Notes under the pieces: model-generated
Database searches by the model: none
What the model was told of the DNA's origin: nothing
What the model saw: the letters and a program-made list of their open reading frames with translations, nothing else
Translations under genes and position numbers: made by a program
Shown here: positions 40,641-52,383 of the stretch, in pieces
How the letters are laid out: each line of letters opens with the position of its first letter
Numbering within the stretch: the first letter of the stretch is position 1
NCBI GenBank assembly: GCA_035236585.1
Contig: CP141137.1
Span: forward strand, 8,882,327 to 8,946,326
Source of the DNA: Warburgia ugandensis
Taxonomy: Eukaryota; Streptophyta; Magnoliopsida; Canellales; Canellaceae
DNA: 64,000 nt
Direction of reading: 5' to 3'

Positions 40641-41700
40641 ATTATTAATCTGGGTTTCTCTTGATTTTTGTTAAAAAAATTGGTTTCATCTGCAATTTTT
40701 TAATCATGTTGACTGTAATGAGTCATTTGTTTATGGAAATTGTAATCATTGTTTTGAAGCATGAAACAAAGAAACAGAAGCAAAAGATTACCTGCGTGCA
40801 CATCTTTTCAACAGCAAGGGACTTCATTTCAGCTCTGTTTTTCATATTGTTTCAAGGAAGAAAACCAAATGGGAAGATGATCCCATTTCCTTTATTTTAC
40901 TTTTTATTTTTTTCTAACCATAGTCAACAGCTTTGGGATTATATTAAATGGCGTAAGCACTTCATGTTGGCAGTCCATGTCAGATCAATTTAAACAGTGA
41001 ATTGCTGTTTCAGAAAAGGGGAAAAACATGTAAATCAAGTGTGCAATTGATCGATTTTGTAATTGGGAATAGAAATGAAATTTTTTGAAAATGTGGTGTT
41101 TTTTTGGCCAAAAAATGAAGAATGAAAGTTGCAGGACCTAATAAAGAGTATACTCACAGCAATGAGATCCCCAAATTGATCAGTAAACTTAGTGGCTATA
41201 CAACTTTTAACCAGTTCCAGCATCATGGCACCTGGCACCTGGCAATTAGAATTCCATGTTTTAAGAAGCCAAAAGTACGAATACTAGCGCTACTAGAATA
41301 AAGACATGCACAAGATACATAGAATAATGAGGAGCAGATGCAGTTCAAGGAATGCCACAGATCCCAATGAAACGAACATGCTGCCTATACACATATATGC
41401 CAAAAAGGATAAAGTTTCAGAAGTCTTCAACGGATAGGAACTTATGATCATCCACATCAATAGTGACAGCTATGTTCTCAAGCACAGCAACAGCATCCTC
41501 AAGAGCTTTGTTATAGGCTGCAAATATGCGCTTAATAATCACATATAACACAAAGTTTCCTACCACAACTAGAACAGAGCCTCATTCATAAGAAAAATTA
41601 CCTCGGCAAGTTACTGTAGGATGGTACTTCTTGTTAATGAAGACTTCCGCAACATGTAGCATCTCACCAGCTTCAACCAATTTAACAGGATTAGTAAAAA

Positions 41701-41721
41701 TAATAATAATAATAATAATAT
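41701..41721. repeat. (TAA)n microsatellite
   Basis: Seven trinucleotide units in CCT3 intron 5, close upstream of exon 6. Confidence 0.9.
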
Positions 41722-43019
41722 CTCAGATACTTAAATATGAGGATTCATGAACATTATCTACAAATGACTGATATATGATGTGGACTTACTTTTTTTTCTG
41801 CAGAAGAAGAAGAACAAAAGAACATGTGAATCATTTATTTAGTTAAACATTGTACCTATCAGGTCCTCTTCCCAGTGGTAAAATAGTTTGAAGCATGAAA
41901 ATAAATATTTGAAGGTATTGGATATCTGGACATCTAATGTGTTTGACCATATATTCAGATGCATTTCATGTCTTCGACTAGACAAATCCATCTAACAAGC
42001 AAACAATGTGTTGAATAGATATATATGACCAATTCAAGTAAGAAAATATTTGTACATATCATACCATATGATAACTTAAACCTTGTAATGACAATAGTTC
42101 TCCAGCTTAAATAGAAAGCAAAAGTACACTTGTTGCATAAATAGTTGTAAGACAAAAGATCAACTAACCAAGAATTATCACTGAAGTTGTTCCATCTCCT
42201 ACTTCTTCATCTTGTGTGCGGCTTAGTTCAATCATAGACTGTCATCTCAACAAAGCATTCATGACAATTAGGCAGCGAAGCAGATAAAAAAAGAGAAGGA
42301 GAAATTATAGTTAGCACAAATTGAAAGCTAACGAGGAAAAAAATCAATACAAGCATAAAATCAATATAAAAAAAACAAATGAAAACCACATAAAAACATT
42401 ATCAAGTATACCATGCTGGTTAAAGCAAACAAGTACAAATGTTACATGCCTAGTCATTCTTAAGGGGACTGACATACCATACCTTAGCAGCCGGATGAGC
42501 AAGATCCACTTCACGCAAAATGGCATTTCCATCATTAGTGATCACAATTCCTGCCATTAAACAAAAAATTGAACCAAGTAATCTGACAAAAAAGAACTGA
42601 GGAGAAGTATTGCAGATACAAGTAACACACAACACATAGCGTAGGAACTCTCATGAAGAAAAATACAGGATAGAAAAATGATTTTCATCTCTTTTCTTTT
42701 CTTGACAAGTCATGTCAACTACACCAGTATCCTGGCATCTATCTTACTAAGGGCAATTTCAATGATCAAAACATGATTCTCACATGGTGGAATTTTCATG
42801 GCTTACTATGTAGTGACTATGCAGAACATAAGCCCCAGAATAATAAAGTAAAAGCTCAGCAGAAAAATTGCATCTATTGGCACTTGCAATGCATCACATA
42901 GGAATTATATGTTTGCAAATATGGATCAGATTGTGTTGCACCTGTAAGTTCAGGACTTTATTCATGTAATCCTATCCTTTATGTGAAGCATATCAATAGA
43001 CTGGACAGACAACAAGTCC

Positions 43020-43087
43020 TTAGACCCTTTGTGGTCCGCCCTTCCCTGGACCCTGCATAAGAGGGAACTTCATGCACCAGGCTGCCC
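43020..43087 (+). mobile_element. Truncated Au-type SINE (CCT3 intron 3)
   Basis: Only the 3' part: tagaccctttgtggtccgcc..ggaccctgcataagagggaacttcatgcaccaggctgccc. The head is missing. Confidence 0.75.
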
Positions 43088-44098
43088 ATTTTTTCTTAGC
43101 TTTGTCGTGGACAGCAACTATGATAAAAAAATCAACTTAAAGCCATTACAACAAATAGACTGATTTAATAAAGTATGAGTGGTAAAAAGTAGTAAGAAAA
43201 AGCAAGCACCTCCTCCAGCATCGAGCAGCATCTTCAACATGGACCGTGGACCCAAAGTAGTCCGAATAATATCAGACACGGCCTGCAAAGAATTATGAAA
43301 CAAATATACATTACACATTTTAAACAACTTTAGATTGGTAGAAACTCTGCCAAGCCTAAAGTTGGCAACGGTCTTAATGAATAAGCCAAATGACAAATAA
43401 GAAATAAAGAAGAAAATCGACTGAAATCAATTTGTTCATTGGAGGAACATACACTTCAAATCGAAGTCTGGGTTTTTATAAAACTTCAATGCCACCATAA
43501 TAAGATAAATTTGGCCTAATTCAACCTCGACTCTATGGACGAAACAATCCATAGAGTTCCGCTTTTACTTATGACAAGTAAATAAATAAAACAAAGAAAC
43601 AAGCACCACATTTCCATCCATCCACATCACAACTAAATGAAAGCAAATACAGAAATCCAGACCAACCTTTGAAGCTTGGATATTGGCATGGTGCACCTTA
43701 CTTCCAGATTCCCGCGTCGAATTTTCTTCTGCTCAATTCAGTCCAATCATAACACGAAATAATCAAGTAATCAGTGAAATGGTAAATAGCAGCACTCAAT
43801 CTTCATGTTCGCAACAAAATGAAAGCGTTCCTTTACGTGCAACAAAAGCACATTTTCAACCAAAAGAAAATCCTAATCCTTCTCCACGGTTTTTCTTGCT
43901 CGCGAACTAATTATAGTCTTCTAATGTTATAATGGACTTCATTTACTAGATCAAACAAAAAGGAAGAGCAAAAACCCTAGACAAGCAAAAACCAGTTCAG
44001 TATACATCGAGAATGCAGCAACAGCAGCATTTCCCCCAAAAATCGCAGGCGAAAGACGAGAGAGAGCACTCACTGAAAGCAAGGACTGGCGCGTACAT

Positions 44099-44908
44099 GG
44101 CTGGCGATAAGAAAATGAATCAAATCAAGCGTCTCTGTAGCGGATTTTAGTTTGAAATCAAAAGAGGGAATTTGTGCCGCTCCTGGAACCCTTCTTACCT
44201 CTTAAATTAAAAGAGAGCCAGCGTGGGGCACCCGCTTGTCTGAAGGGTGGAGACAAGAAACTAGGGGTCGCTAGCGGGCCCACAAAGCACCAAGTGAACG
44301 AATGCCTGTTTGAATGATCCAAACCGTTTATCTTGTAGATCATGGGGTGGATGATTAAGGCATCCTAACCTCTGATTTGCCAAATTACACCATCTAATTT
44401 TGCAATAAATTCTTCAAGAATCAAAGGGTCGGAGCCATTAAACTTTTGCATCTTTAACTCCACCTGTGCAGTTTTTTAATCTCTCAGTTGATTCCAAGCC
44501 CAAATAAAATGAGTAGTTGTAAAATATTTTGGCAAAACTTTCAACACAAATATAAAGAATGAGGCATTTATTGGTACAATAAGTCTCCCATGTAACAACA
44601 GCAATAAAAATTGAATCACTTAAACGAAGGGGGGCCATAATTGATACTAACCCGCACCCCACGTAAGAGGACCCATCGGGTCTCTCTTTCCAAAAACTCA
44701 ACAGGCCAGGAAAACCCGATGAGAGGGAGAAATGGGGAGAGAAGAAGAGAAAGGGAAGAAGGAAATGAAAGAGAGGGAGAAGAGAAAGAAGAAGAGGAGG
44801 GAGAGAAAGCTCGTCGGGAAAGTCTGCCACGCCGGCAAGAAGGGAAACGGGTTTAGGGTTTTTTGGGTGCTAGGGTTCACAAACCTCGTCGAAGAAGACG
44901 ATGGCATT
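44099..44908. other. Former CCT3 promoter side and purine-rich spacer
   Basis: The 44099-44200 part would be the leader and promoter of the CCT3 locus on the minus strand. 44725-44850 is a long purine-rich (GA/GGA) run; ORFs read through it are low-complexity. No gene is supported. Confidence 0.45.
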
Positions 44909-45114
44909 TGTAACACCCCGGGGTTCCAATAGTCACAATATTGTTCGCTTTGGGGCGCTCATACAACCCTCATGGTTTTGTTCTTCCCCAGTTTTCTAGG
45001 AAAAACGTATTGTGGCCATTAGAGTTCCCCGAACTCTTATAAACAGCCCAGTTTCCTCTCCCCAAGCAATGTAGGACTAAGGGGGTTTATTTAACGGCAT
45101 ATGTTTGACGTTTT

Positions 45115-45285
45115 TGTTGGCACATCTCCTGTGATATCTCTTGCAATATCTTCTGTGATATCTAATATATGTGTCATGTGTTCTGTGATATCTTGTGTGA
45201 TATTTGAGATATGTGGCATTTGTTTTGTGATATCTCTGATGATATTTATGGTAATATCTTTGGTGATATCTGAAATATATATATG
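45115..45285. repeat. Left subterminal repeats of the nested DNA transposon
   Basis: Many short repeats of the form GTGATATCT / GATATATGTG spaced roughly 15-30 bp. They are the reverse-complement relatives of the longer units at the right end. Confidence 0.7.
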
Positions 45286-45902
45286 TGAATTACATGTCAG
45301 AGTCTTTGCTAATGGACCTTAATGTATCATGTAAACACTCATATGACACACTCTTGCTCTTTAAAGGAAATCTAGAAGAATGTTTTAACATTAAAGGCCA
45401 CTCTTAAATGTTATGAAGATGTGCAAAAATTCTCATTGAGGGTGCTAAAGTTAAAAAATTATTTCTTACATCAATGTGCACTGTGCATAACACACGTCAT
45501 CTTTTGATCCTGGTTTGGGTAAGTCGTGGTCCACAAGTATGACAAAGATATTTTAAACTTTTTAAGCCATCCATTTGACATCCCAGAGCATGGTGAATAA
45601 ATTTCATCTTTTGCGTGAATGATTTGGATCACTGGATATGATAGTCCCACATGTAAGTGCATATTTAATTAATTTTACAAGCATTCAAAGTATACAAAAG
45701 GCACTCTTTCTTAGTTCATCTTTTTAATTTTATTTACTTAATAGACTGATACTACAACAATTCCTGATTTGGAGACACTGAGTTGAAAATATATTAGCAT
45801 ACATAGGCTATTCTTTGATGATCTTTGTGGTTATCCCACCTATTTAAGCAAATGTAAAGATATAACTAGTATTCAAAGAAAACATCATTTTGAATGGTGA
45901 AC

Positions 45903-45904
<2 letters not shown>

Positions 45905-45964
<60 letters not shown>
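45905..45964. repeat. (AG)n microsatellite
   Basis: 60 bp of uninterrupted AG. Confidence 0.95.
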
Positions 45965-45968
<4 letters not shown>

Positions 45969-46401
45969 CTCCAACAAAGGAACGAACAAACATCCCATTT
46001 AAATGTTTGGTTCAAACAAGTACTCGATTTTTTAACAAAAACAAAGATAACATTTCCAAAAAAGGATGATACAATAATTCCAATATTCCACTGCATTTGT
46101 ACAAACTAAATGAATGGTCTAAAGCTATGTATTTGTAAACTTCCAATACATTTGTACAAACATATGGTCTAATGAATACAATAAATTCTAGGGAATGCAA
46201 TGCATTTCTGCATTTGTAATCTTCCACACGAATCTGTTCATTTCGTGCACATTGAACTTCTTTTCCTGGTGGATTTTCTTCACAGCAATTCTGATATCTC
46301 GAGAGCATGGACATTTCCTATGCATCATTTACATGGAAAGCTATAGGAATCAGTTTAGTTACAATAGGAGAAAATCGAGACTGCTGAAAGAGAGTGAAAG
46401 G

Positions 46402-46530
46402 CTAGAGGATCTTGGCCTCAATTTCCTCAACACTAAGCCCCTTTGTTTCTGGTACGATGAAGAAGATGAAAATAAGAGATAATACAGTTATTACCCCGAA
46501 AACAGCAAATAGAATTCTAGCTCCCAGTAG
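46402..46530 (-). pseudogene. Captured 3'-terminal exon fragment of an MFS sugar transporter
   Basis: 42 codons plus TAG on the minus strand. It begins LLGARILFAVFGV and is followed by a hydrophobic run, then the sugar-porter signature VPETKG and ends LSVEEIEAKIL. VPETKG followed by LSLEEIE is the hallmark C-terminal end of the plant vacuolar/plastid glucose-xylose transporter group (VGT / D-xylose-proton symporter-like). Upstream of the fragment the frame meets a TGA and no acceptor AG is present, so only the last part was carried in. It lies inside the non-autonomous DNA transposon, so transduplication of a host gene is the likely origin. Confidence 0.72.
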
Positions 46531-48784
46531 TGCGTGCAATCACACAAAATAAAACATAAAACAAATGTAGTAACTCATAGAAGTAGAGTTCAAAACTAGC
46601 TTAGCTGCAACCAGTGATGCTGTAATGCGTATACTAATCCCATCAAGAACATTGTGATTGTTTAAGGATTAGCATTAGGGAAGGTAAAAGAAAGCAAAAT
46701 TGTAGAAATTTTTCCAACACATCCTCGAAAGATTTCATTATTGTTTGAGTACAGGATATCATATGACCAGTTCTATTGGACATACGTCTTTAGATATATG
46801 TTCCTTTTAAGTGATTTCTTCCTTCCATTCTTTTCAAGTTGATACCAAAATGGCAGAAAAGAACCCACTTTTGTGTAATGCCACTGCTTCTTTAAAATGA
46901 ACTGCTATTCTGGACCCAAATTCCATCATGATGAATCAGGAAGAAAGGTCTATCCACTGTCATGAAAACAACAATTATCATTTCCTAAATCTGGAAATAA
47001 TCAACAAATGCTTTGAGCAATTTATCTAGTAGTTGCCAGTCCAGACATGAATGATCTTGAATATTATACACACCTTTCAACACTCAAAAGACTATTATAG
47101 ATATGCCCATTACAAAGCATCCTGCAGCAACCCAAGGGCTCAAACGTTCACTTGATGTAGTGAGTGGAGGATTGTCAATAAACATGCATGAGAAAATAAC
47201 ACTGCTCAGATACATCAAATGAAACACAGGAACCTCAACCTTAATGCAAGGAAAATGTCATACAGACAATGAAAGCAATTAATTCGTATTAATAATGAAT
47301 TATTTAGACTAACTCGTGATAGTTGAGAAATGGCATGATATGAAGCAACACATGATAGCCTAGTGGAGGTTTAATTATTATGTATTTGCTCCCATGTTGT
47401 GATTACCAAAGCTGTGTAGGAGGCCATTGTAACACAAGTGCCTCACTTGCAACCATAAAGGTAGATTGGCAACGGTTAGAATGACTGGCATCTAGGAGCC
47501 CCACCTCACAGCACCAGTAAACTAAATTTTGGTTGGTGTGTGCAGGGTACAGGGATCCTACCATGCAGGCATCACTAATGTCTTTTAGTGAATGAAGTGG
47601 TTTATGCAGTCTAGGCACATTAGAGCCAATTAGTATTTTGGAAACTCAAATAAAGCTGATAGGCAACTCACTGTGTTGGATCCATATGATCAAGAATTCT
47701 CCCCATTTTCACCAGAATGACCCAATACATTCTTCAAACATTAGCAATGGACATAAATGTTCACAAATTGGGCCTAAAGGAAACAGTGCCCATAACAAGG
47801 TTGGGCCTCAGGAAATTTAAGGGCCGAGGCATAAAGCTAGAAGTGAACAACAATTGTATACACTGAGCATATATGTATACATCATCTCCATGTGCCTCTT
47901 GGGACACATGCCGTCCAATGGGTACACTCAAGCACCAAATAATCCAACTGATCAATGGATTCTAACAATAGCATGGATTAACCTTTTAAGCAAAACCACA
48001 AACAACACTATCACAATTAGCTCTCTGTCTTCAACAAAGACAACTAAAAGCAAGAATAAACAAACATTAGCAAAAGCATCTTTCCCTCAAGCTTTGAAGC
48101 TCAATAGCAGTAAAGAAATTGTATTTATTTTTCATGATATTATGCATGGATGAGAAAGATCATAGCTAATTTCTTAACAGTATACAAACCACAAACATTT
48201 TAAAGAATAGAAAGAATTGCAAATCAATGTACGCTCCTTCAAACAAAACTCTCAGGGGAATAAAACCCATTCATTCATCAACCAAAACCTGCAACCAGTC
48301 AAAGAAACCACTCTCCAAAGAGCCAGATAACAGCATTTTCAGACCCAATCCAATGCATTTCCAAATAATTCAAAAACTACAACAAAGACAAAAACAAAAA
48401 TTGGAAGAAGAAGAAGAAAAAGGAGTAGACTGTACCAACAAAATATAAAAGGAAAATTTTCAATAACCACAACAAACAAAAAAATGAGCTAAAAATCAAC
48501 TAAAGATCCAAATTGACAAAATCCAAATCAAAATCAGAAACCAGCAACCATAACTCCAACATTCGCTTACCAAAAATGAAACAAATACAAAATGTAACAC
48601 GAAAAGCTACCAAATATAGCCATTGATTCAAGGAAGAGGAAAATAAGCGAATCTCGAGTGGCAGAGAGAAATCCGAAATGAAAATCAAAATGCGAATTGG
48701 AAAATCCGAAAATGCAATGACATTTTACCAGAGAGAAGCCGATGACTTGCAAAGAGAGGCTTCGAATTCTTTAAAGGCCCCCTT

Positions 48785-49997
48785 TTTATTCTCTTCTCAT
48801 CGATTTTTTAGGATTTCTTTGGGGTTTTCTATGTATGCAATGGGATCGAAGGGAGAGAACAAGGAGAACAAGAAGTGGGGTTTACCCTTCAATTTGAACA
48901 CAAATGGTGAAATGCACAACAAATCCTAGAACAAGAACAATATTTTAATAAAAATCATTCCACAAGAAAAGATGTTTCACAGTAGAAAAAACATACCTTG
49001 GAGACGTGAGAGAGAAGGAGAGAGAGACAAGACGAGATTGCAGGGAAGAAGCAAACTAGGCTTTGCACCCAAGCAAATCTAGGGTTATCATAAACGAAAA
49101 ATTGAAATCCCTCTCTTGCTCTAGACGAACAACCTCATGTAGAGACGAAGAAGTCCATCTTCGTTGCCCTAGACATTCACCGGAGAAACCAAAACCCTTC
49201 ACCGAAGAACCCAAAACCTCTTCTTCGTCACCATAGACATTCATCGGAGAACTGAAAACCCTTCACCGGAGAACCCAAAACCTCTTCCTTGCCGACATTC
49301 AATGCAAGAACCAAAAACCCTTCACCACCAACGAACCAGTTCGTTTTCTCTCACTAAAAAGCACTGGTTTCAAAATGATTTTTTTCGCTCTAAAATGGAC
49401 TTTATTCTCTTCTCATCGATTTTTTAGGATTTCTTTGGGGTTTTCTCTATATGCAGTGGGATCAAAGGGAGAGAACAAGGAGAATAAGAAGTGGGATTTA
49501 CCCTTCAATTTGAACACAAATGGTGAAATGCACAACAAATCCCAGAACAAGAACAACATTTTAATAAAAATCATTCCACAAGAAACGACATTTTATAGTA
49601 GAAAAAACATACCTTGGAGACGTGAGAGAGAAGGAGAGAGAGACAAGACGAGATTGCAGGGAATAAGCAAACTGGGCTTTGTGCCCAAGCAAATCTAGGG
49701 TTTTCAGAAATGAAAAACTGAAACCCCTCTCCTGCCCTAGACGAACAACCTCATGCAAAGACGAAGAAGTCCATCTTCGTCGCCCTAGACATTCACCGGA
49801 GAACCCAAAACCTCTTCGTCACCATAGACATTCACCGGAGAATGGAAAACCCTTCACCAGAGAACCCAATACCTCTTCCTTGCCGACATTCAATGCAAGA
49901 ACCCAAAACCCTTCACCACGAACGAACCAGTTTGTTTTCTCTCACTAAAAAATGCTGGTTTCAAAATGATTTTTCTCCCTCTAAAGTGGATGAGTTT
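48785..49997. repeat. 616-bp tandem duplication inside the nested DNA transposon
   Basis: Copy 1 about 48785-49400, copy 2 about 49401-49997, head to tail. Both carry ctcttctcatcgatttttta, acataccttggagacgtgag, gcaaatctagggtt and several caccggagaa repeats. The copies differ by scattered substitutions and short indels. Confidence 0.9.
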
Positions 49998-50029
49998 TTA
50001 CACTGTGGAAGGCATTTGGCATATCTCAA

Positions 50030-50265
50030 AAGTGCCAAACATCCAATGTTAAATAAGGCTGATATGTAAGATATGCTAAACATAACGTAGTTAAATAAAA
50101 CAGATATCTTAGATATGCTAGAGATAACGCGGTTAAATAAACTTGATATCTCACACATGCCACAGATAACACGGTTAAATAAGGTGCACATCTCACATAT
50201 GCCATAGATAACGCGGTTAAATAAGTTGCACATTTGAGATATGCCGTGATATCTCAAAAATGTCA
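50030..50265. repeat. Right subterminal tandem array of the nested DNA transposon
   Basis: About five imperfect units of ~42-45 bp, each with agataacgcggttaaataa followed by a variable block and atatctca(c/a)a.atgcca. The last unit merges into the terminal inverted repeat (ggttaaataa resembles gctaaataaa). Confidence 0.85.
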
Positions 50266-50457
50266 AACATATGCCGCTAAATAAACACCGCTAACTCTCT
50301 GTCCTTCACCCCATCCTAGAAGCCTGTTAGCCTTCTCTTGGCCCACCCTCATCGGCCTAGGGCTTCACATCCTCTCTACTTAGAGAACACGCATCCCTGT
50401 GTGATAGCCACGACCAGGCGCCTTCGTGTGGCTAGCGACCACACCATGAGGGGAACT

Positions 50458-50470
50458 GGCTCTGATACCA
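50458..50470 (-). other. TRIM primer-binding site (initiator-Met tRNA)
   Basis: ggctctgatacca on the plus strand, that is TGGTATCAGAGCC on the element strand, two bases from the LTR beginning at 50473. Confidence 0.9.
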
Positions 50471-50718
50471 TTTGTAACACCTCAATTTCCAACAGTCACA
50501 ATATTGTCCACTTTAGGGCGCCCATACACCCCTCACGGTTTTGTTCTGCCCCAGTTTCTTAGGAAAAACGTGTTGTGACCATTAGAGTTCCCCGAACTCT
50601 TATAAACAGCCCCGTTTCCTCCCCCCAGACAATGTGGGACTAACTTTTTGTCCTTCACCCCATCCTAGAAGCCTGTCAGCCTTCTCTTGGCCCACCCTCA
50701 TCGGCCCAGGGCTTCACA

Positions 50719-51778
50719 CTTGAAGATCTGCTAAAATGCGCCTCCTGAAAGGGAAATTTAAAAGGAAAGATCAAATAGCAGTTAGACCCTCAACTTGCGG
50801 CTGAAACAAGTGAACTGGTTAGAGTTAACCAATTCTAGTCTCCATAAATGGTCTTAGACTTCATGATGAAGTCCAGTATCTGCAACAAGGATGAAGCACT
50901 GGGAGATACTAGTTCCACAAATAAAAAACCCATCTTTGTTGTCCAACTAGGAAGACAGTCATTTTCTGAAAAGATGTAGATGATTTGTATTGGCCAGTCC
51001 CATTTCCTTTATCTCTAAAAATCTTTACCTGTGAGACCAGTACTCTTGGTTTTGAAGTTTTTAAAAGTATAAGTTATGTCGAATATAGGCTTCTGCAGCA
51101 GACAGGAATTCCTCTTGGTTGTGGAAAGGATTTCATTAAAACACTTATCTATGGTTTTGTGCTTCTCCCATGCTACTCATATAACAATTTTGTGCTTGCC
51201 TCTTTCTTACTTATCTTAATTCAGAAGGAAAGCTGGAGGTTTAAAAAAAATATATGTAGGTTTAATACAGATGACACAGTGGGATATAAGGAGAGGGGGT
51301 AATGGACTTTATTAGTCTTACTTGTTTGTTCCTTTCAACAGATTTTCTACCTTATCCTAGGCACTAGGCAAAATCGAAAACGAGAGAAAAGCCATCAAAA
51401 GTGGCTAGTCTTGAAAGAGAAATAGGAGCTTTGATGGTAGCTAGATTTTACTATAAGGATAATAGGATAGAAAGAGATAGAGTAGAAGAAAAGCATAAGT
51501 TAGACTTGAGCAATTCCACCTTGTCTTTTTCCCTTCCTAAAGATAAAATAAAACCTGTAAGTACTATTTACTGATTCTACCATCTGATAATTGTTGTTGA
51601 GACAGGGATATCCTGAACCTAGCCTCGAGTTGGGACATTTTGACTCTGTGACCGGACAAAATGTTAACATTTTCATGATAATTGGCTGCCTGGACAATCA
51701 TTCCCTCCCCCTAATGGTAATAGTGAGCTAGTGCTAGACATCTCTCTTGCTCTTTAATTTAATAATGATGGTTATTGG
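50719..51778. other. Intergenic, no gene recognised
   Basis: An open frame at 50985-51302 has no recognisable family. No transposon ends were found. Confidence 0.45.
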
Positions 51779-51889
51779 TGTGGAATCAGCCTCTTGCAAA
51801 ATGCAAGGTAAGGCTGCCTACTATAGGTCCTTGTAGTCCGCCCCTTCTCCGGACCCCGCATAGGGGGGAGCTTTGTGCACCGGGGCTGC
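51779..51889 (+). mobile_element. Au-type SINE, 5'-truncated, followed by A-rich tail
   Basis: tggaatcagcctcttgcaaaatgcaaggtaaggctgc at the start of the retained part, through ccccgcata and cggggctgc, then a run of A's. The B box and A box are missing. Confidence 0.8.
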
Positions 51890-52383
51890 AAAAAAAAAAA
51901 GGAAAAAAAAGAGGTTATTATGAAACTCTTGATTGTTGGGATCTTGATACAATGCATACAAGTATATCTATTCCTCTCCCCTTACTTCATACGGACCATG
52001 AAATTGTTTGGCAGCCTTTTTAGTTGTAAGTCAGATGTATTCACCACAAGTCTGTTTACTTGTGGCTATGTAATCAACTCCATCCTTGAGGCTCATCACA
52101 AAATTGTAATTGGAGTTCTGTTTGGCTCTTCCATATTAGGATAGAGTCGAGGTCTTTATTTGGCAAGCCATTCATGATAGACTTCCAACGATAACCAATC
52201 TTTGACATCTGCCCTTTATTTATGATGTTACGTGCACCTAATGTCAAGATTAAAAGTGGGAGAGATGGTTCATGCTTTATTCTATTGTCCAGATATTTGG
52301 TCCATTTACAACACGGCTATGACTTTGCTTGGCCAAATTCCAACGAACCAAACATCCATTCCAGATCTTGAACAATTAGCTTG

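Larger units (their letters stand above)
27742..44098 (-). pseudogene. CCT3: Chaperonin CCT (TRiC) subunit gamma locus, probably an unprocessed pseudogene
   Basis: CCT3 is one of eight subunits of the cytosolic TRiC ring that folds actin, tubulin and other proteins. Exons recognised, high to low: 44098-44074, 43728-43667, 43282-43210, 42550-42483, 42238-42169, 41670-41602, 41517-41446, 41231-41158, 29688-29407, 28968-28584, 28473-28348, 28199-28095, 27909-27742. Family landmarks: start MYAPVLAF; TTLGPRSMLKMLLDAGGG; TNDGNAILREVDLAHPAAK; the nucleotide-site DEEVGDGTTSV; IKVEKVPGGQLED; KLVPGGGATEL; the C-terminal VSGIKKKQAPGA with acidic tail ending PE. Four lesions argue against function: the donor after 41446 reads AT instead of GT; exon 9 and exon 10 do not share a phase; TGA at 28776-28778; and about 32 family codons missing near 27850. 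Introns are kept, so it arose by DNA duplication, not retrotransposition. Intron 8 is 11.5 kb and full of repeats. A sequencing or assembly artefact would have to hit four places. Confidence 0.88.
45077..50294. mobile_element. 5.2-kb non-autonomous DNA transposon (Harbinger-like?) nested in the TRIM LTR
   Basis: Element 45081-50290 interrupts the TRIM LTR exactly at gga-CTAA-ctctct; the second LTR shows the uninterrupted site. CTAA (or TAA) is duplicated at 45077-45080 and 50291-50294. Terminal inverted repeats: left GGGGGTTTATTTAACGGC and on to ATATGTTTGAC; right, inverted, CGGTGTTTATTTAGCGGC and on to ATATGTTTGAC, ~29 bp with three differences. Short TAA-type duplication and G-rich ends suggest PIF/Harbinger, but no transposase is encoded and 4-bp versus 3-bp duplication is ambiguous. 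Contents: subterminal repeats at both ends, (AG)n at 45905-45964, a sugar-transporter 3' end at 46402-46530 and a 616-bp tandem duplication at 48785-49997. Confidence 0.85.
44909..50718 (-). mobile_element. TRIM retrotransposon, split by a nested DNA transposon
   Basis: Terminal-repeat retrotransposon in miniature, read on the minus strand. Right LTR 50473-50718 (246 bp). Left LTR is 44909-45080 plus 50295-50369 (247 bp once the insertion is set aside). Both have TGTAACACC..CTTCACA ends as written on the plus strand. The 103-bp internal part (50370-50472) carries a primer-binding site, ggctctgatacca at 50458-50470, complementary in sense to the initiator-Met tRNA 3' end (TGGTATCAGAGCC), two bases from the LTR. 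A short purine tract (AAGTAGAGAGGA on the minus strand) adjoins the other LTR. There is no coding capacity, as expected for TRIMs; mobility would have needed proteins from a Copia-type element. No 5-bp target-site duplication is visible. Confidence 0.88.

Noticed and set aside
44641..44932. Plus- and minus-strand ORFs next to the CCT3 start
   Set aside because: Purine-rich low-complexity sequence (Glu/Lys/Arg runs on one strand, Phe/Leu/Ser on the other).
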